Notes: generated from the letters alone by a model not told the origin. 64,000 bases of DNA from Oscillospiraceae bacterium (GCA_015063795.1 SVTL01000006.1:1-64000); one strand, 5' to 3'. Counted from the stretch's first letter, positions 41,992 to 50,909 are shown. Numbers and translations: made by a program.

Positions 41992-44900
41992 ATGGCACGA
42001 AAAGTAAAAACCATGGACGGCAACCACGCCGCGGCATATGTCTCGTATGCGTTCACCGAGGTGGCGGGCATCTACCCCATCACGCCGTCCAGCCCCATGG
42101 CCGATTATGTGGACAAATGGTCGGCGCAGGGAAAGAAAAACCTGTTCGGCACCCAGGTACGGGTGAGCGAGATGCAGTCAGAGGCGGGGGCGGCGGGAAC
42201 GGTCCACGGTGCCCTGAGCGCAGGGGCGCTGACGACCACCTACACCTCCTCGCAGGGGCTTTTGCTGATGATCCCCAACATGTACAAGATCGCGGGCGAG
42301 CTGATGCCCTGCGTTTTTCACGTGGCCGCGCGCAGCATTGCCACCCACGCTCTGAGCATCTTCGGCGACCACTCCGACGTTTACGCCTGCCGTCAGACCG
42401 GCTTTGCCATGCTGGCCGAGAGCAATCCGCAGGAGGTGATGGACCTCAGTGCGGTGGCGCACCTGGCAACGCTGCGCGGCCGCGTCCCCTTCCTCAGCTT
42501 TTTTGACGGCTTCCGCACCTCCCACGAGATCCAGAAGATCAGGCTGTGGGAGTATGCTGAGCTGAAGGAGCTTTGCGACATGGAGGCGGTGGAGGCCTTC
42601 CGCAAGCGGTCGCTGAATCCCGAGCGCGCCGCCATGAGAGGCTCCCATGAAAACGGCGACATCTTCTTCCAGCACCGCGAGGCCGCCAACCGCTATTACG
42701 ACCGCCTGCCAGCCGTGGTCGAGCAGTATATGAACGAGGTCAACCGCCGCCTCGGCACCGACTACCGCCTGTTCAACTATCACGGCGCTCCCGATGCCGA
42801 GCGTGTGGTGGTGGCCATGGGCTCGGTGTGCGACGTGGCGGAGGAGGTGGTGGACTACCTGCTGGCGCGAGGCGAAAAGGTGGGACTGGTGAAGGTCCGT
42901 CTCTACCGTCCGTTCAGCGCGGAAAAGCTGGCGGAGGCTCTGCCGCAGACCGTTCGGACCATTGCCGTCCTCGACCGCACCAAGGAGCCGGGCGCGGCGG
43001 GGGAGCCGCTGTATCTGGACGTGGTGGCGGCGCTGGATGCCGTCGGACGGCAGGCAAGAGTGATCGGCGGGCGGTACGGCATCGGTTCGAAGGATACGCC
43101 TCCCTCCTCGCTGCTGGCGGTGTTTGAGGAGATGAAGAAGGAGAGCCCCAAATCGCCCTTCACCGTGGGGATCCGCGACGATGTGACGCATCTGTCCCTG
43201 GAGGAAAAACAGTCTCCGAGCACGGTTCCGTCCGGGACAAAGGAATGCAAATTCTGGGGCATCGGCGGCGATGGCACGGTAGGCGCCAACAAAAACGCCA
43301 TCAAGATCATCGGAGATCACACCGATCAGTTCGTGCAGGCCTATTTTCAGTACGATTCGAAGAAAAACGGCGGCGTTACCATCTCGCACCTGCGCTTCGG
43401 TCCGTCGCCCATCAAGAGCCCGTATTATATCCACAAGGCCGATTTTGTCGCCTGCCACAACCCCACGTATGTGACCAAGGGCTATCCGATGGTCTACGAT
43501 GTGAAAAAGGGCGGCACCTTCCTCATCAACTGTCCCTGGTCGGAAGAGGAGCTGGAGAAGCATATGCCGGAGAGGGCTAAGCGGTATATCGCCGACAACG
43601 GCATTCGGTTGTATACGGTCAACGCCTCCAAGCTGGCTGAGCAGATCGGCATGGGGCGTCGGGTGAACACCATTTTGCAGGCGGCGTTTTTTGCGCTGTC
43701 GGGAATCATGGAGGTGGAAAAGGCGGTCAGACTGATGAAGGAGGCGGCCACCGACACCTATTGGAACAAGGGGCAGGATGTGGTGGAGAGAAACCACCGC
43801 GCCATCGAGCTGGGAGCGGCTGCGCCGGTAAGGGTGGAGATCCCCGCCTCGTGGGCAAAGGCATCGCCCGAGGAGGCAAGGAGCGAATGCGATCAGAAAA
43901 GGGACCGCCTGAGCGATATGGTGGACCGCGTGACGCGGCCGGTGGCCATGATGAGCGGAGACGATCTGCCGGTGTCGGTGTTTGTTGAGCACGAGGACGG
44001 TACGTTTGAACTGGGGGCTTCCGCCTACGAAAAGCGCGGCGTGGCTCTCACCGTGCCGTCGTGGGTGGAGGAGACCTGCATCAAATGCAACCGCTGTGCC
44101 TTCGTCTGCCCCCACGCCACCATCCGTCCCTTTGCTCTTTCTAAGCAGGAGGCGGCCAAGGCGCCGAAGCATATGCAAGTTTCCCCCACACCCGTCGCCA
44201 AGACCGACTATGCCTATGCCATCGCCATCTCCCCGCTGGATTGCATGGGATGCGGTCTCTGCATCGAGATCTGCCCCACCGATTCGCTGAAGCCGGTGCC
44301 GAGGGAGTCGCAGGCGGCGGAGCAGGAGGTGTTTGCTTACTGCGTGGAGAATGTGTCTGAAAAGGAGGGGGTGGCGTCCAATGCCAATGCGGTCAGCGTG
44401 CCGTATAAGAAGCCTCTTCTGGAGTTCCCCGGCTCCTGCGCGGGGTGCGGCGAGACCTCTTATGCCCGCCTGATCACCCAGCTCTTCGGCGATCGGATGT
44501 ATATTGCCAATGCCACCGGCTGCTCCTCCATCTGGGGCGGTGAGGCGGCGGCCTGCCCGTATACGGTCAACCATGCCGGGCGCGGTCCTGCCTGGGGCAA
44601 TTCGCTCTTTGAGGACAACGCCGAGTATGGCTATGGTCTGTATCTGGGGCAGAAGACGATCCGTGACAGCCTGATCTCGAAGATCGGGACGCTTTTGATG
44701 GACAAAAAGGGCGGCGAGACGTTCAAGGCGGCCGCGGAGGACTATCTGGCAACCAAAGAGGACAGCGATGCCAACGCCGCAGCCACGCTTGTGTTGCTTA
44801 AGGAGCTGGCGGTGATGGCGGAAAACGGCGAAACGAGCGCGGGCGAGATTTTGAAGCAGGCGGAGTACCTGTCGAAAAAATCGGTCTGGATCTTTGGCGG

Positions 44901-45534
44901 CGACGGCTGGGCGTATGACATCGGCTTCGGCGGGCTTGACCATGTGCTGGCCTCGGGGGAGGATGTGAATGTGATGGTCTTTGACACCGAGGTCTATTCC
45001 AACACGGGCGGGCAGATGTCCAAGGCCTCAAGTCTGGGACAGATCGCGCAGTTTGCGGCTGGGGGCAAGACGGTGCCCAAAAAGAAGCTGGCGGAGATGA
45101 TGATGACGTATGGCTCTGTGTATGTGGCGCAGATCGCCATGGGCGCCGATTTCAATCAGACGCTGACCGCTCTGAAAGAGGCGGAGGCTTACCGCGGGCC
45201 GTCGCTGATCGTGGCCTATTCGCCGTGTGAATTGCACAACATCAAGGGCGGCATGATCAATGCCCAAAAGGAGATCAAGCGGGCGGTGGACTGCGGCTAT
45301 TGGCCGTTGTTCCGCTTCCATCCGGGGCGGAGAGACGAGGGGAAGAATCCCTTTGTTTTGGACAGCAAGCCGCCGCAGGGCGATTTCCGCGCCTTTTTGA
45401 TGGGCGAGGCACGCTTTTCCGCGCTGGCCAGATCCTCCCCCGAACGGGCGGAGCGGCTGTTTGTACAGGCGGAGGAGGCGGCCAAAGCGTCGCGGCTTCA
45501 TCTGGAGCGTCTGCAGAAGCTGTATGAGCCTTGA
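41992..45534 (+). CDS. nifJ: Pyruvate:ferredoxin (flavodoxin) oxidoreductase
   Basis: This oxygen-sensitive enzyme oxidises pyruvate to acetyl-CoA and CO2 and reduces ferredoxin. The 1180-residue single-chain protein has the domains in the usual order: pyrimidine-binding (YPITPSSPMADYVD near the start), the transketolase-like and gamma domains (WGIGGDGTVGANKNAIKII), two 4Fe-4S clusters (CIKCNRCAFVCPH and CMGCGLCIEICP), and the ThDP domain with CAGCGETSYARL, GDGWAYDIG and DTEVYSNTGGQ. Together with AckA it gives the acetate branch. The GGAGG ribosome site is 8 bases upstream. Confidence 0.98.
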   Translation: MARKVKTMDGNHAAAYVSYAFTEVAGIYPITPSSPMADYVDKWSAQGKKNLFGTQVRVSEMQSEAGAAGTVHGALSAGALTTTYTSSQGLLLMIPNMYKIAGELMPCVFHVAARSIATHALSIFGDHSDVYACRQTGFAMLAESNPQEVMDLSAVAHLATLRGRVPFLSFFDGFRTSHEIQKIRLWEYAELKELCDMEAVEAFRKRSLNPERAAMRGSHENGDIFFQHREAANRYYDRLPAVVEQYMNEVNRRLGTDYRLFNYHGAPDAERVVVAMGSVCDVAEEVVDYLLARGEKVGLVKVRLYRPFSAEKLAEALPQTVRTIAVLDRTKEPGAAGEPLYLDVVAALDAVGRQARVIGGRYGIGSKDTPPSSLLAVFEEMKKESPKSPFTVGIRDDVTHLSLEEKQSPSTVPSGTKECKFWGIGGDGTVGANKNAIKIIGDHTDQFVQAYFQYDSKKNGGVTISHLRFGPSPIKSPYYIHKADFVACHNPTYVTKGYPMVYDVKKGGTFLINCPWSEEELEKHMPERAKRYIADNGIRLYTVNASKLAEQIGMGRRVNTILQAAFFALSGIMEVEKAVRLMKEAATDTYWNKGQDVVERNHRAIELGAAAPVRVEIPASWAKASPEEARSECDQKRDRLSDMVDRVTRPVAMMSGDDLPVSVFVEHEDGTFELGASAYEKRGVALTVPSWVEETCIKCNRCAFVCPHATIRPFALSKQEAAKAPKHMQVSPTPVAKTDYAYAIAISPLDCMGCGLCIEICPTDSLKPVPRESQAAEQEVFAYCVENVSEKEGVASNANAVSVPYKKPLLEFPGSCAGCGETSYARLITQLFGDRMYIANATGCSSIWGGEAAACPYTVNHAGRGPAWGNSLFEDNAEYGYGLYLGQKTIRDSLISKIGTLLMDKKGGETFKAAAEDYLATKEDSDANAAATLVLLKELAVMAENGETSAGEILKQAEYLSKKSVWIFGGDGWAYDIGFGGLDHVLASGEDVNVMVFDTEVYSNTGGQMSKASSLGQIAQFAAGGKTVPKKKLAEMMMTYGSVYVAQIAMGADFNQTLTALKEAEAYRGPSLIVAYSPCELHNIKGGMINAQKEIKRAVDCGYWPLFRFHPGRRDEGKNPFVLDSKPPQGDFRAFLMGEARFSALARSSPERAERLFVQAEEAAKASRLHLERLQKLYEP

Positions 45535-45541
45535 TTTGCTG

Positions 45542-45580
45542 AAAGGGTGGTCGTTGTACCGATCACCTTTTCTTTTTTTT
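45542..45580 (+). terminator. Terminator of nifJ
   Basis: GGTGGTCG pairs with CGATCACC, followed by TTTTCTTTTTTTT. Confidence 0.85.
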
Positions 45581-45597
45581 GTAAAAGGCGTTTTTCC

Positions 45598-45626
45598 TTG
45601 CAAAATCGACTGCAATGTGGTATGAT
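45598..45626 (+). promoter_or_regulatory. Promoter of the FliB-like gene
   Basis: TTGCAA (45598-45603) and TATGAT (45621-45626), 17-base spacer. Confidence 0.7.
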
Positions 45627-45668
45627 GAAAGGCGGAAAAACGATGCTTAAGAAGGAAGAAAGACTGCC

Positions 45669-46592
45669 ATGACGCTGTATGCCCCCTTGTATTACCAACG
45701 CTTTGCCTGCATTGCCGACCGTTGTCAGCACAGCTGCTGCATCGGCTGGGAGATCGATGTCGATCAAGCCACGCTGGCTGTGTACGAGTCCTGCACCGAT
45801 GGCTACGGACAGACCGTCAGAGACAGCATCGAGCTTGGCGAAACGCCCCATTTCCGCTTGGGCGAGGGGGAAAAATGTCCGCATCTGCGGCACGACGGTC
45901 TTTGCCGCATCCTTCTTGAGATGGGGGAGGAGGCTCTGTGCGAGATCTGCCGCGAGCATCCGCGCTTTTACCACCGCACCGTCCGCGGTCTTGAGGTGGG
46001 TGTCGGGATGGCCTGCGAGGAGGCCTGCCGTCTGATCCTTTCTTCGGATGATTACGGGGAGTTTGCTCCGCTTGGCGAGAGCGCGGAGGGCGGGGAAGAG
46101 CCTTTGGTAGACACGCTTCCCCTGCGCGAACGGCTGTATGCGATCCTGTTCGATCCGTCTGTTGCCTATGACGAAAAGCTGGAGCGGCTGGCGGACATCG
46201 GCGGCGGTTCGCCCTGCATGAGCTCCGATGAGGCATGGCGTGCTCTTCTGCATTCGCTGGAGTACCTGAACGAGGAGCACCGCACGCTGTTTGCCTGTTA
46301 CACCTCCTTTCCGAAGCGGGAGCGACTGTGGGAAAAGCCGCTGGAGCGCGCGTTGGCCTATTGGATCTTCCGCCATCTCACGCCCTCCTGCGATGAAGCG
46401 GAGCTTTGTTCTGCCATCGGCTTCTGCCTGTTCTGTGAGAGACTGCTGGCTTCGATGATCGCCGAGCAGAGAGCAACGGCGTTGGAGGAGGGAATCGAGC
46501 TGGCGCGGATCCTGTCGGAGGAGATCGAATATTCTCCTGAAAACACCGAATCGCTGCTGGCGGCCTTTGATTCGCTCGCCTTTCCATCTTGA
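45669..46592 (+). CDS. FliB-like lysine-N-methylase family protein
   Basis: The 307-residue protein carries the cysteine signature of the flagellin lysine-N-methylase (FliB) family: CIADRCQHSCCIGWEIDVD near residue 14, CPHLRHDGLCRILLEMG, then ALCEICREHPRFY. These clusters probably bind a metal or iron-sulfur centre. FliB methylates surface lysines of flagellin in Salmonella. No flagellar gene is in this window, so the target may be another protein. Single gene with its own promoter. Confidence 0.82.
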   Translation: MTLYAPLYYQRFACIADRCQHSCCIGWEIDVDQATLAVYESCTDGYGQTVRDSIELGETPHFRLGEGEKCPHLRHDGLCRILLEMGEEALCEICREHPRFYHRTVRGLEVGVGMACEEACRLILSSDDYGEFAPLGESAEGGEEPLVDTLPLRERLYAILFDPSVAYDEKLERLADIGGGSPCMSSDEAWRALLHSLEYLNEEHRTLFACYTSFPKRERLWEKPLERALAYWIFRHLTPSCDEAELCSAIGFCLFCERLLASMIAEQRATALEEGIELARILSEEIEYSPENTESLLAAFDSLAFPS

Positions 46593-46617
46593 CAAAAGAA
46601 GGCGCTTGTGCTATAAT
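46589..46617 (+). promoter_or_regulatory. Promoter of the ECF transporter operon
   Basis: TTGACA (46589-46594) and TATAAT (46612-46617), 17-base spacer, both perfect. The -35 box overlaps the stop codon of the FliB-like gene. Transcription should begin near 46624. Confidence 0.88.
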
Positions 46618-46623
46618 ATGCCT

Positions 46624-46743
46624 GTCCTTTTGGAAGAAGGACGTTGAAAGCAGAAGCTTTCTGATGGAAAAAAGCGATCATACTTGTAAAGAAAGATGCA
46701 CCGAAGGCGTCATGGTCTCAGAAGAGGCGGTGACGCTTTTTTT
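46624..46743 (+). promoter_or_regulatory. Structured leader with attenuator, riboswitch candidate
   Basis: The leader holds hairpin P1 (GTCCTT 46624-46629 with AAGGAC 46637-46642), hairpin P2 (GAAAGC 46646-46651 with GCTTTC 46656-46661), and a terminator in which GCGTCA (46707-46712) pairs with TGACGC (46731-46736) before seven T. GATGC (46695-46699) can pair with GCGTC (46707-46711), which would block the terminator. No known riboswitch consensus is evident. The start codon of the transporter gene follows 20 bases later. Confidence 0.65.
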
Positions 46744-46763
46744 GTCACAGAAAGGATTATTTT

Positions 46764-47312
46764 ATGAAACAGCGCATTCGCATCCGTCACATGGTCCTCT
46801 CCGCACTTTTTCTGGCGCTGGCTTATGTGATGCCCTTTTTGACCGGTCAGATCCCCGAGATCGGATCCATGCTTTGTCCCATGCACATCCCCGTTCTTCT
46901 CTGCGGCTTTGTCTGCGGCTGGCCGTGGGGGGCGGCGGTTGGCTTTGCCGCTCCGCTTCTGCGCTCGATGCTGACGGGCGGCTTTCCGCCCATGTTCCCA
47001 ACAGCGGTCTGCATGGCCTTTGAGCTGTGTGCCTACGGCGCATTGGCCGGCGCTTGTTACCGTCTCCTGCCCCGCAAAAAGCCCTTTGTGTATGCCGCTC
47101 TTCTCATCGCAATGCTGGGCGGACGGCTGGTGTGGGGCGGAGCGATGCTGATCTGTACGGGCGTCAGCGGCTCGGCGTTCGGGCTTGCCGCCTTTGCGGC
47201 CGGTGCTTTCACCAACGCTCTGCCCGGGATCGTTCTGCAGATCGTGCTCGTGCCGCTGCTGGTGATGCTCATCGAGCGGATCAGCCGCTCCAAGAATGAA
47301 AAAGGACGGTGA
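46764..47312 (+). CDS. ECF transporter substrate-binding (S) component
   Basis: This 182-residue membrane protein has six predicted helices. VLSALFLALAYVMPFLTGQIPEIG, MHIPVLLCGFVCGWPWG and GGFPPMFPTAVCMAFELCAYG are typical of a Clostridial S-component group whose vitamin is usually not specified. With a shared EcfA/A'/T module (not in the window) it would import a vitamin or precursor. It is controlled by an upstream attenuator and overlaps or abuts a kinase gene. Start ATG 46764 behind AAAGGA. Confidence 0.88.
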   Translation: MKQRIRIRHMVLSALFLALAYVMPFLTGQIPEIGSMLCPMHIPVLLCGFVCGWPWGAAVGFAAPLLRSMLTGGFPPMFPTAVCMAFELCAYGALAGACYRLLPRKKPFVYAALLIAMLGGRLVWGGAMLICTGVSGSAFGLAAFAAGAFTNALPGIVLQIVLVPLLVMLIERISRSKNEKGR

Positions 47313-47320
47313 AGCGTCAT

Positions 47321-48379
47321 ATGACAAGCGAATTGCTTTGGATCGGCCATTGCCAGTCATATCCTCTTTTGGAGCTGCGCGATCTGTTCAAGTTTTTGCA
47401 TCAGAGTGCGTTCGGGTGCGGGCATATGGTCTCCTCCTGCGAGCAGGCGGTGCGGGGGATCAAGGACGAGGCGGCCGCGATGACCGACGGTAGTCCCTCC
47501 GGAGTCGAGCCTCTGGACGGCGATTATTGCCGCGTGCCGCTGATACTTCTCTCGCAGGGCTTGTCGCCTGACACATTGGGAAAGCTCTTCTTTCTTTCCG
47601 CAAGGGAGGAGAAGGGGGGACGTGAGGCTCTGGAACACAAGCTTACTCTATGCGAAGCGTTGATTTCGGAGGGGAAGCTCCCCTTTGCGCTTGATGATTT
47701 TCGCCGCGAGCGGGAAGTGTGGGCGCAGAATGGGTACGGTGCGCTCCGCCATTCAAACACCTTCCGCACAGCCTACCGCCCCGCTTACCGCGTCCTTCAC
47801 AAGGAGTATGCCGTTTTCCTGCCCTTGTTTTCCGCCATCGACCGTGCGCTGTCAAGCGAAAAAGAAGGCGTCACGCTGGCGATCGAGGGCGGGAGTGCCT
47901 CGGGCAAATCCACGCTCGCCGACCGCCTTGCGCAGGTCTATGGCTGTACCGTCCTTCACATGGACGATTTTTTCCTGCGTCCCGGGCAGAGGACGGCCGA
48001 GCGTTTGGCAGAGGTGGGGGGCAATGTGGATCGCGAACGCTTCCGCGAGGAGGTCCTTTATCCGCTGAGCCGCCGCGAGACGATTTCTTACCGCCGCTTT
48101 GATTGCTCCTCGCAGACGGTGCGCGGGCCGCTGTTCCTCAAGCCCACCCGTCTGACGGTGGTGGAGGGAGCCTATTCCCTACACCCCGAGCTGTCCGCCT
48201 TTTACGACCTGTCGCTGTTTTTGGATGTGCCGCCCGCGGTGCAAAAAGAGCGTATCCTCAAGCGCAACGGCGAGGCTATGGCGAAGCGCTTTTTTGATGA
48301 ATGGATCCCGATGGAAAGGGTATACTTTGAAAAAACCGACATAAAAAAACGGTGCGGTTTGACCGTTTCGGTTGAGTGA
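47321..48379 (+). CDS. Uridine kinase-like P-loop kinase with an N-terminal extra domain
   Basis: The 352-residue protein has a C-terminal uridine/pantothenate kinase-like domain: Walker A AIEGGSASGKSTLADRL (about 187-203), VLHMDDFF, then VVEGAYSLHPEL. The first 170 residues (ELRDLFKFLHQSAFGCGHM, GVEPLDGDYCRVPL) form a domain I do not recognise. GTG 47309 overlaps the transporter stop; ATG 47321 is taken as start, but neither has ideal spacing to AAAGGA. The coupling suggests that it phosphorylates and traps the substrate imported by the ECF component. Confidence 0.8.
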   Translation: MTSELLWIGHCQSYPLLELRDLFKFLHQSAFGCGHMVSSCEQAVRGIKDEAAAMTDGSPSGVEPLDGDYCRVPLILLSQGLSPDTLGKLFFLSAREEKGGREALEHKLTLCEALISEGKLPFALDDFRREREVWAQNGYGALRHSNTFRTAYRPAYRVLHKEYAVFLPLFSAIDRALSSEKEGVTLAIEGGSASGKSTLADRLAQVYGCTVLHMDDFFLRPGQRTAERLAEVGGNVDRERFREEVLYPLSRRETISYRRFDCSSQTVRGPLFLKPTRLTVVEGAYSLHPELSAFYDLSLFLDVPPAVQKERILKRNGEAMAKRFFDEWIPMERVYFEKTDIKKRCGLTVSVE

Positions 48380-48397
48380 ATCGAAAAAATCTGCCTC

Positions 48398-48426
48398 TTG
48401 CAAAAGGGGCGGTTTTGTATTATAAT
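48398..48426 (+). promoter_or_regulatory. Promoter of the 145-residue membrane protein gene
   Basis: TTGCAA (48398-48403) and TATAAT (48421-48426), 17-base spacer. Confidence 0.75.
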
Positions 48427-48488
48427 GTAAAATAAAGAAAATTTTTCATTTGCCACTTGATGTGTGAGTGGGCGAAAGGAGAGAAACC

Positions 48489-48926
48489 ATGAAGAAAAAC
48501 ATTTTTATCGGTATTTTTTCACCTTTGCTTTACTTTTTGATCAACAATCTCCTGCGGTATACCGTGCTTGCAAGTGAGTACAACGAAAAATATGCAATGC
48601 TTGTAAATGCGTTGCTTGTCCTTTTGCCTGCTTTGCCCGGGGTGGCTCTCATCTTTTTGCTCAGAAGATGTTCTGTGAAAGACTTTTATAAATCCCTCGG
48701 TATAAGCTTTTGGGTATCGGTCGTTGTGTTTGTTGGTTACATTCTGCTTGGCATTGATCCTTGGATATACAACAAGGTGACAGGATTTGAGGAACTCGGC
48801 CTCGGTGACGGCTTCATAACCGCTTTGACAATGATTGCTTACCTTATCTCTTGTGTTGTCGGTTCTGTTGCTGCGGGAATTTTGACGTTTTCTTATGAAC
48901 GGAAAATGTCTCGTTGCAAGCAGTGA
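48489..48926 (+). CDS. Hypothetical membrane protein (145 aa)
   Basis: The protein has four predicted membrane helices (IFIGIFSPLLYFLINNLL, ALLVLLPALPGVALIFLL, FWVSVVVFVGYILLG and TMIAYLISCVVGSVAAGI) and a short basic tail. I do not recognise the family. Start ATG 48489 behind AAAGGAG. It is A+T-richer than its neighbours, which could mean recent acquisition. Confidence 0.7.
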   Translation: MKKNIFIGIFSPLLYFLINNLLRYTVLASEYNEKYAMLVNALLVLLPALPGVALIFLLRRCSVKDFYKSLGISFWVSVVVFVGYILLGIDPWIYNKVTGFEELGLGDGFITALTMIAYLISCVVGSVAAGILTFSYERKMSRCKQ

Positions 48927-49045
48927 GCAGAAGCGTGTTTTGCTTTTCTTCTCCCGAGACGGGATGCTTATTGAGACACAAATTGGTATAAACCGACTCT
49001 GTTTCGGGAAAAGATCAAAGAAAAGGATCATCAAAAGGAGATTGT

Positions 49046-50032
49046 ATGCTCATTCCGTTTGTGCTGTTTATCCTTGGGCTAGTCCTGCTTGTCAAGGGCG
49101 GGGATCTGTTTGTGGACGGTGCGTCCTCGATCGCCCACCGCTTCCGCATCCCCGAACTTCTGATCGGCGCGACGGTGGTCTCCATCGGCACCACCCTGCC
49201 CGAGGTGACCGTCTCTTTAACCTCCGCGCTTTCGGGGCACGGCGAGATCGCTTACGGCAATGCCATCGGCTCGGTTTTGTGCAACATGGCGTTGATCGCG
49301 GCGCTGACGGCGGCTGTCCGCCCGACCGAGGTTGACCGCTCGGCCATCCGTTTGCCTGCGGCCGCCTTTTTTGCCGCCGTGCTCTGCTATTCGCTCACCG
49401 CTTATGCGGTCGGCTTTTTCAGCCGTCTGACGGGCATCGTGCTTCTTGCGATGTTCGCTCTGTATCTGGTTTTGTCAGTCTGGCAGTCGGTGCGCGGCGA
49501 AAAGAAAAGAGCCGCCGAAGAAGAGAGGGCTTCCGCGCCGGAAGAGACGCCCTCCTCCCATCCGCTTTTTAAGGACATCCTCTTTTTGATCGTGGGAGCG
49601 GCGCTGATCGCGGTGGGAGCCGATCTGCTGGTGGACAACGGGACCGAGATCGCACGTCTGCTGGGGGTACCGGAGGCGGTGATCGCGCTGACCTTCATTG
49701 CGCTGGGCACCTCGCTTCCCGAGCTGGCAACGGCGGTGACCGCTCTGGTCAAGGGACACAGCGCGCTGTCGCTTGGCAATGTGATCGGGGCCAGCCTGTT
49801 CAATCTGGTGCTGGTCAGCGGTCTGACGGCGGCTGTTTCCCCCTTTGCGATCCCGTCAGAAAAGACGATCGGCGGCATCAACAGTTCGCTGGTGCTGGAC
49901 ATCCCCGTGATGGCGGGCGTGTCTCTCCTGCTCATCCTGCCTGCGCTTCTTCGCGGGAGACTCTTCCGCCTGCAGGGCATCGTGCTGCTTGCCGTGTACG
50001 CCGCCTTCTGCCTCGCGCAGTTTTTGATCTGA
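49046..50032 (+). CDS. Calcium/sodium antiporter (CaCA family, YrbG type)
   Basis: The 328-residue membrane protein has about ten helices in two inverted halves, each with an alpha-repeat: SIGTTLPEVTVSLTSALSG followed by YGNAIGSVLCN, and ALGTSLPELATAVTALVKG followed by LGNVIGASLFN. The acidic residues in the TLPE and SLPE motifs bind the cation. It exports Ca2+ or exchanges cations at the membrane. A charged loop (about 150-172) joins the halves. The ribosome site is AAAGGAG. Confidence 0.93.
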   Translation: MLIPFVLFILGLVLLVKGGDLFVDGASSIAHRFRIPELLIGATVVSIGTTLPEVTVSLTSALSGHGEIAYGNAIGSVLCNMALIAALTAAVRPTEVDRSAIRLPAAAFFAAVLCYSLTAYAVGFFSRLTGIVLLAMFALYLVLSVWQSVRGEKKRAAEEERASAPEETPSSHPLFKDILFLIVGAALIAVGADLLVDNGTEIARLLGVPEAVIALTFIALGTSLPELATAVTALVKGHSALSLGNVIGASLFNLVLVSGLTAAVSPFAIPSEKTIGGINSSLVLDIPVMAGVSLLLILPALLRGRLFRLQGIVLLAVYAAFCLAQFLI

Positions 50033-50038
50033 AGAAAG

Positions 50039-50064
50039 TCCTCTGTCGGAACAGAGGATTTTTT
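50039..50064 (+). terminator. Terminator of the antiporter gene
   Basis: TCCTCTG (50039-50045) pairs with CAGAGGA (50052-50058), followed by TTTTTTC. Confidence 0.85.
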
Positions 50065-50072
50065 CTTTTCTC

Positions 50073-50101
50073 TTGCGTTTCAAAGGGCTTTGTGGTAAAA
50101 T
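50073..50101 (+). promoter_or_regulatory. Promoter of the TraX-like gene
   Basis: TTGCGT (50073-50078) and TAAAAT (50096-50101), 17-base spacer. Confidence 0.7.
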
Positions 50102-50128
50102 GAAGAAAAAAGAAAAAGGAGACTGCCC

Positions 50129-50842
50129 ATGGCCGAACAATCCTCCCGCGCCCTGCCTTTGACGGGAAATCAGCTGAAGATGCTGGCGCTGATCACCATG
50201 ACCATCGACCACATCGGAAGCCGTCTGTTTCCGCAGATCCTGCTTTTGCGGATCATCGGACGGCTGGCTCTGCCCATTTTTGCGTATATGATCGCCGAGG
50301 GCTGCGTGTACAGCAAAAACCGCAAGCGGTATCTGTTCACCATCGCCGGGCTGGGGCTTTTCTGCCAGATCGTGTACTATGTGTTCGACCGCAGTCTCTA
50401 CCAGTGCATCCTCATCACCTTCACCTGCTCGATTTTGCTGATCTTTTCCATTCGATGGGCAGAGGAGAAGCCGGTTTGGTACCGCCTCCTGCTTCCGCCT
50501 TGCGTGCTTGCCGCGGTGCTGTTTGTCACAGAGGGCATCGCCTATCATGTCCCCTCCTCCGGCTTTGAGGTGGACTATGGCTTTGCGGGCGCGATGCTGC
50601 CGGTGCTGATCCACCTCATGCCCACCCGACAGACCAAATGGATGGGGACGGCGCTGGGGCTGATCTTTCTGGCCATGCAATCATCGGTCATTCAGTGGTT
50701 CTCGCTTCTGGCGCTGATCCCGCTGGCTCTTTACGGCGGAAAACGGGGCAAGAAAGGGATGAAGTCCTTCTTCTATCTGTATTACCCCCTGCATCTGGCG
50801 GCCATCGAGGGCATTGCCATGCTGATGCAGGCTTTGACATAA
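50129..50842 (+). CDS. TraX-like membrane protein
   Basis: The 237-residue protein has about eight membrane helices and the family start LTGNQLKMLALITMTIDHIG followed by LLRIIGRLALPIFAYMIAEGCVYSKNRKRY. The C-terminal end has FFYLYYPLHLAAI. The family is named after F-plasmid TraX, which acetylates pilin, and probably belongs to membrane acyltransferases. Chromosomal copies are common in Clostridia, and no conjugation genes lie nearby. Target unknown. Confidence 0.88.
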   Translation: MAEQSSRALPLTGNQLKMLALITMTIDHIGSRLFPQILLLRIIGRLALPIFAYMIAEGCVYSKNRKRYLFTIAGLGLFCQIVYYVFDRSLYQCILITFTCSILLIFSIRWAEEKPVWYRLLLPPCVLAAVLFVTEGIAYHVPSSGFEVDYGFAGAMLPVLIHLMPTRQTKWMGTALGLIFLAMQSSVIQWFSLLALIPLALYGGKRGKKGMKSFFYLYYPLHLAAIEGIAMLMQALT

Positions 50843-50854
50843 AAACAAAAAACA

Positions 50855-50906
50855 AACGCGGCCCGATGGGACTCTGCACGGATGCAGGGTGCACCAAGGC
50901 CGCGTT
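50855..50906 (-). terminator. Terminator of the LRR protein gene
   Basis: ACGCGGCC pairs with GGCCGCGT around a loop with a smaller CTGCA/TGCAG stem; the minus-strand side is followed by TTTGTTTTTTGTTTTT. Confidence 0.75.
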
Positions 50907-50909
50907 GTG

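Noticed and set aside
42178-44943. A 921-residue open frame on the minus strand
   Set aside because: It lies wholly opposite nifJ, and its histidine- and arginine-rich translation is typical of an antisense shadow in GC-rich DNA.
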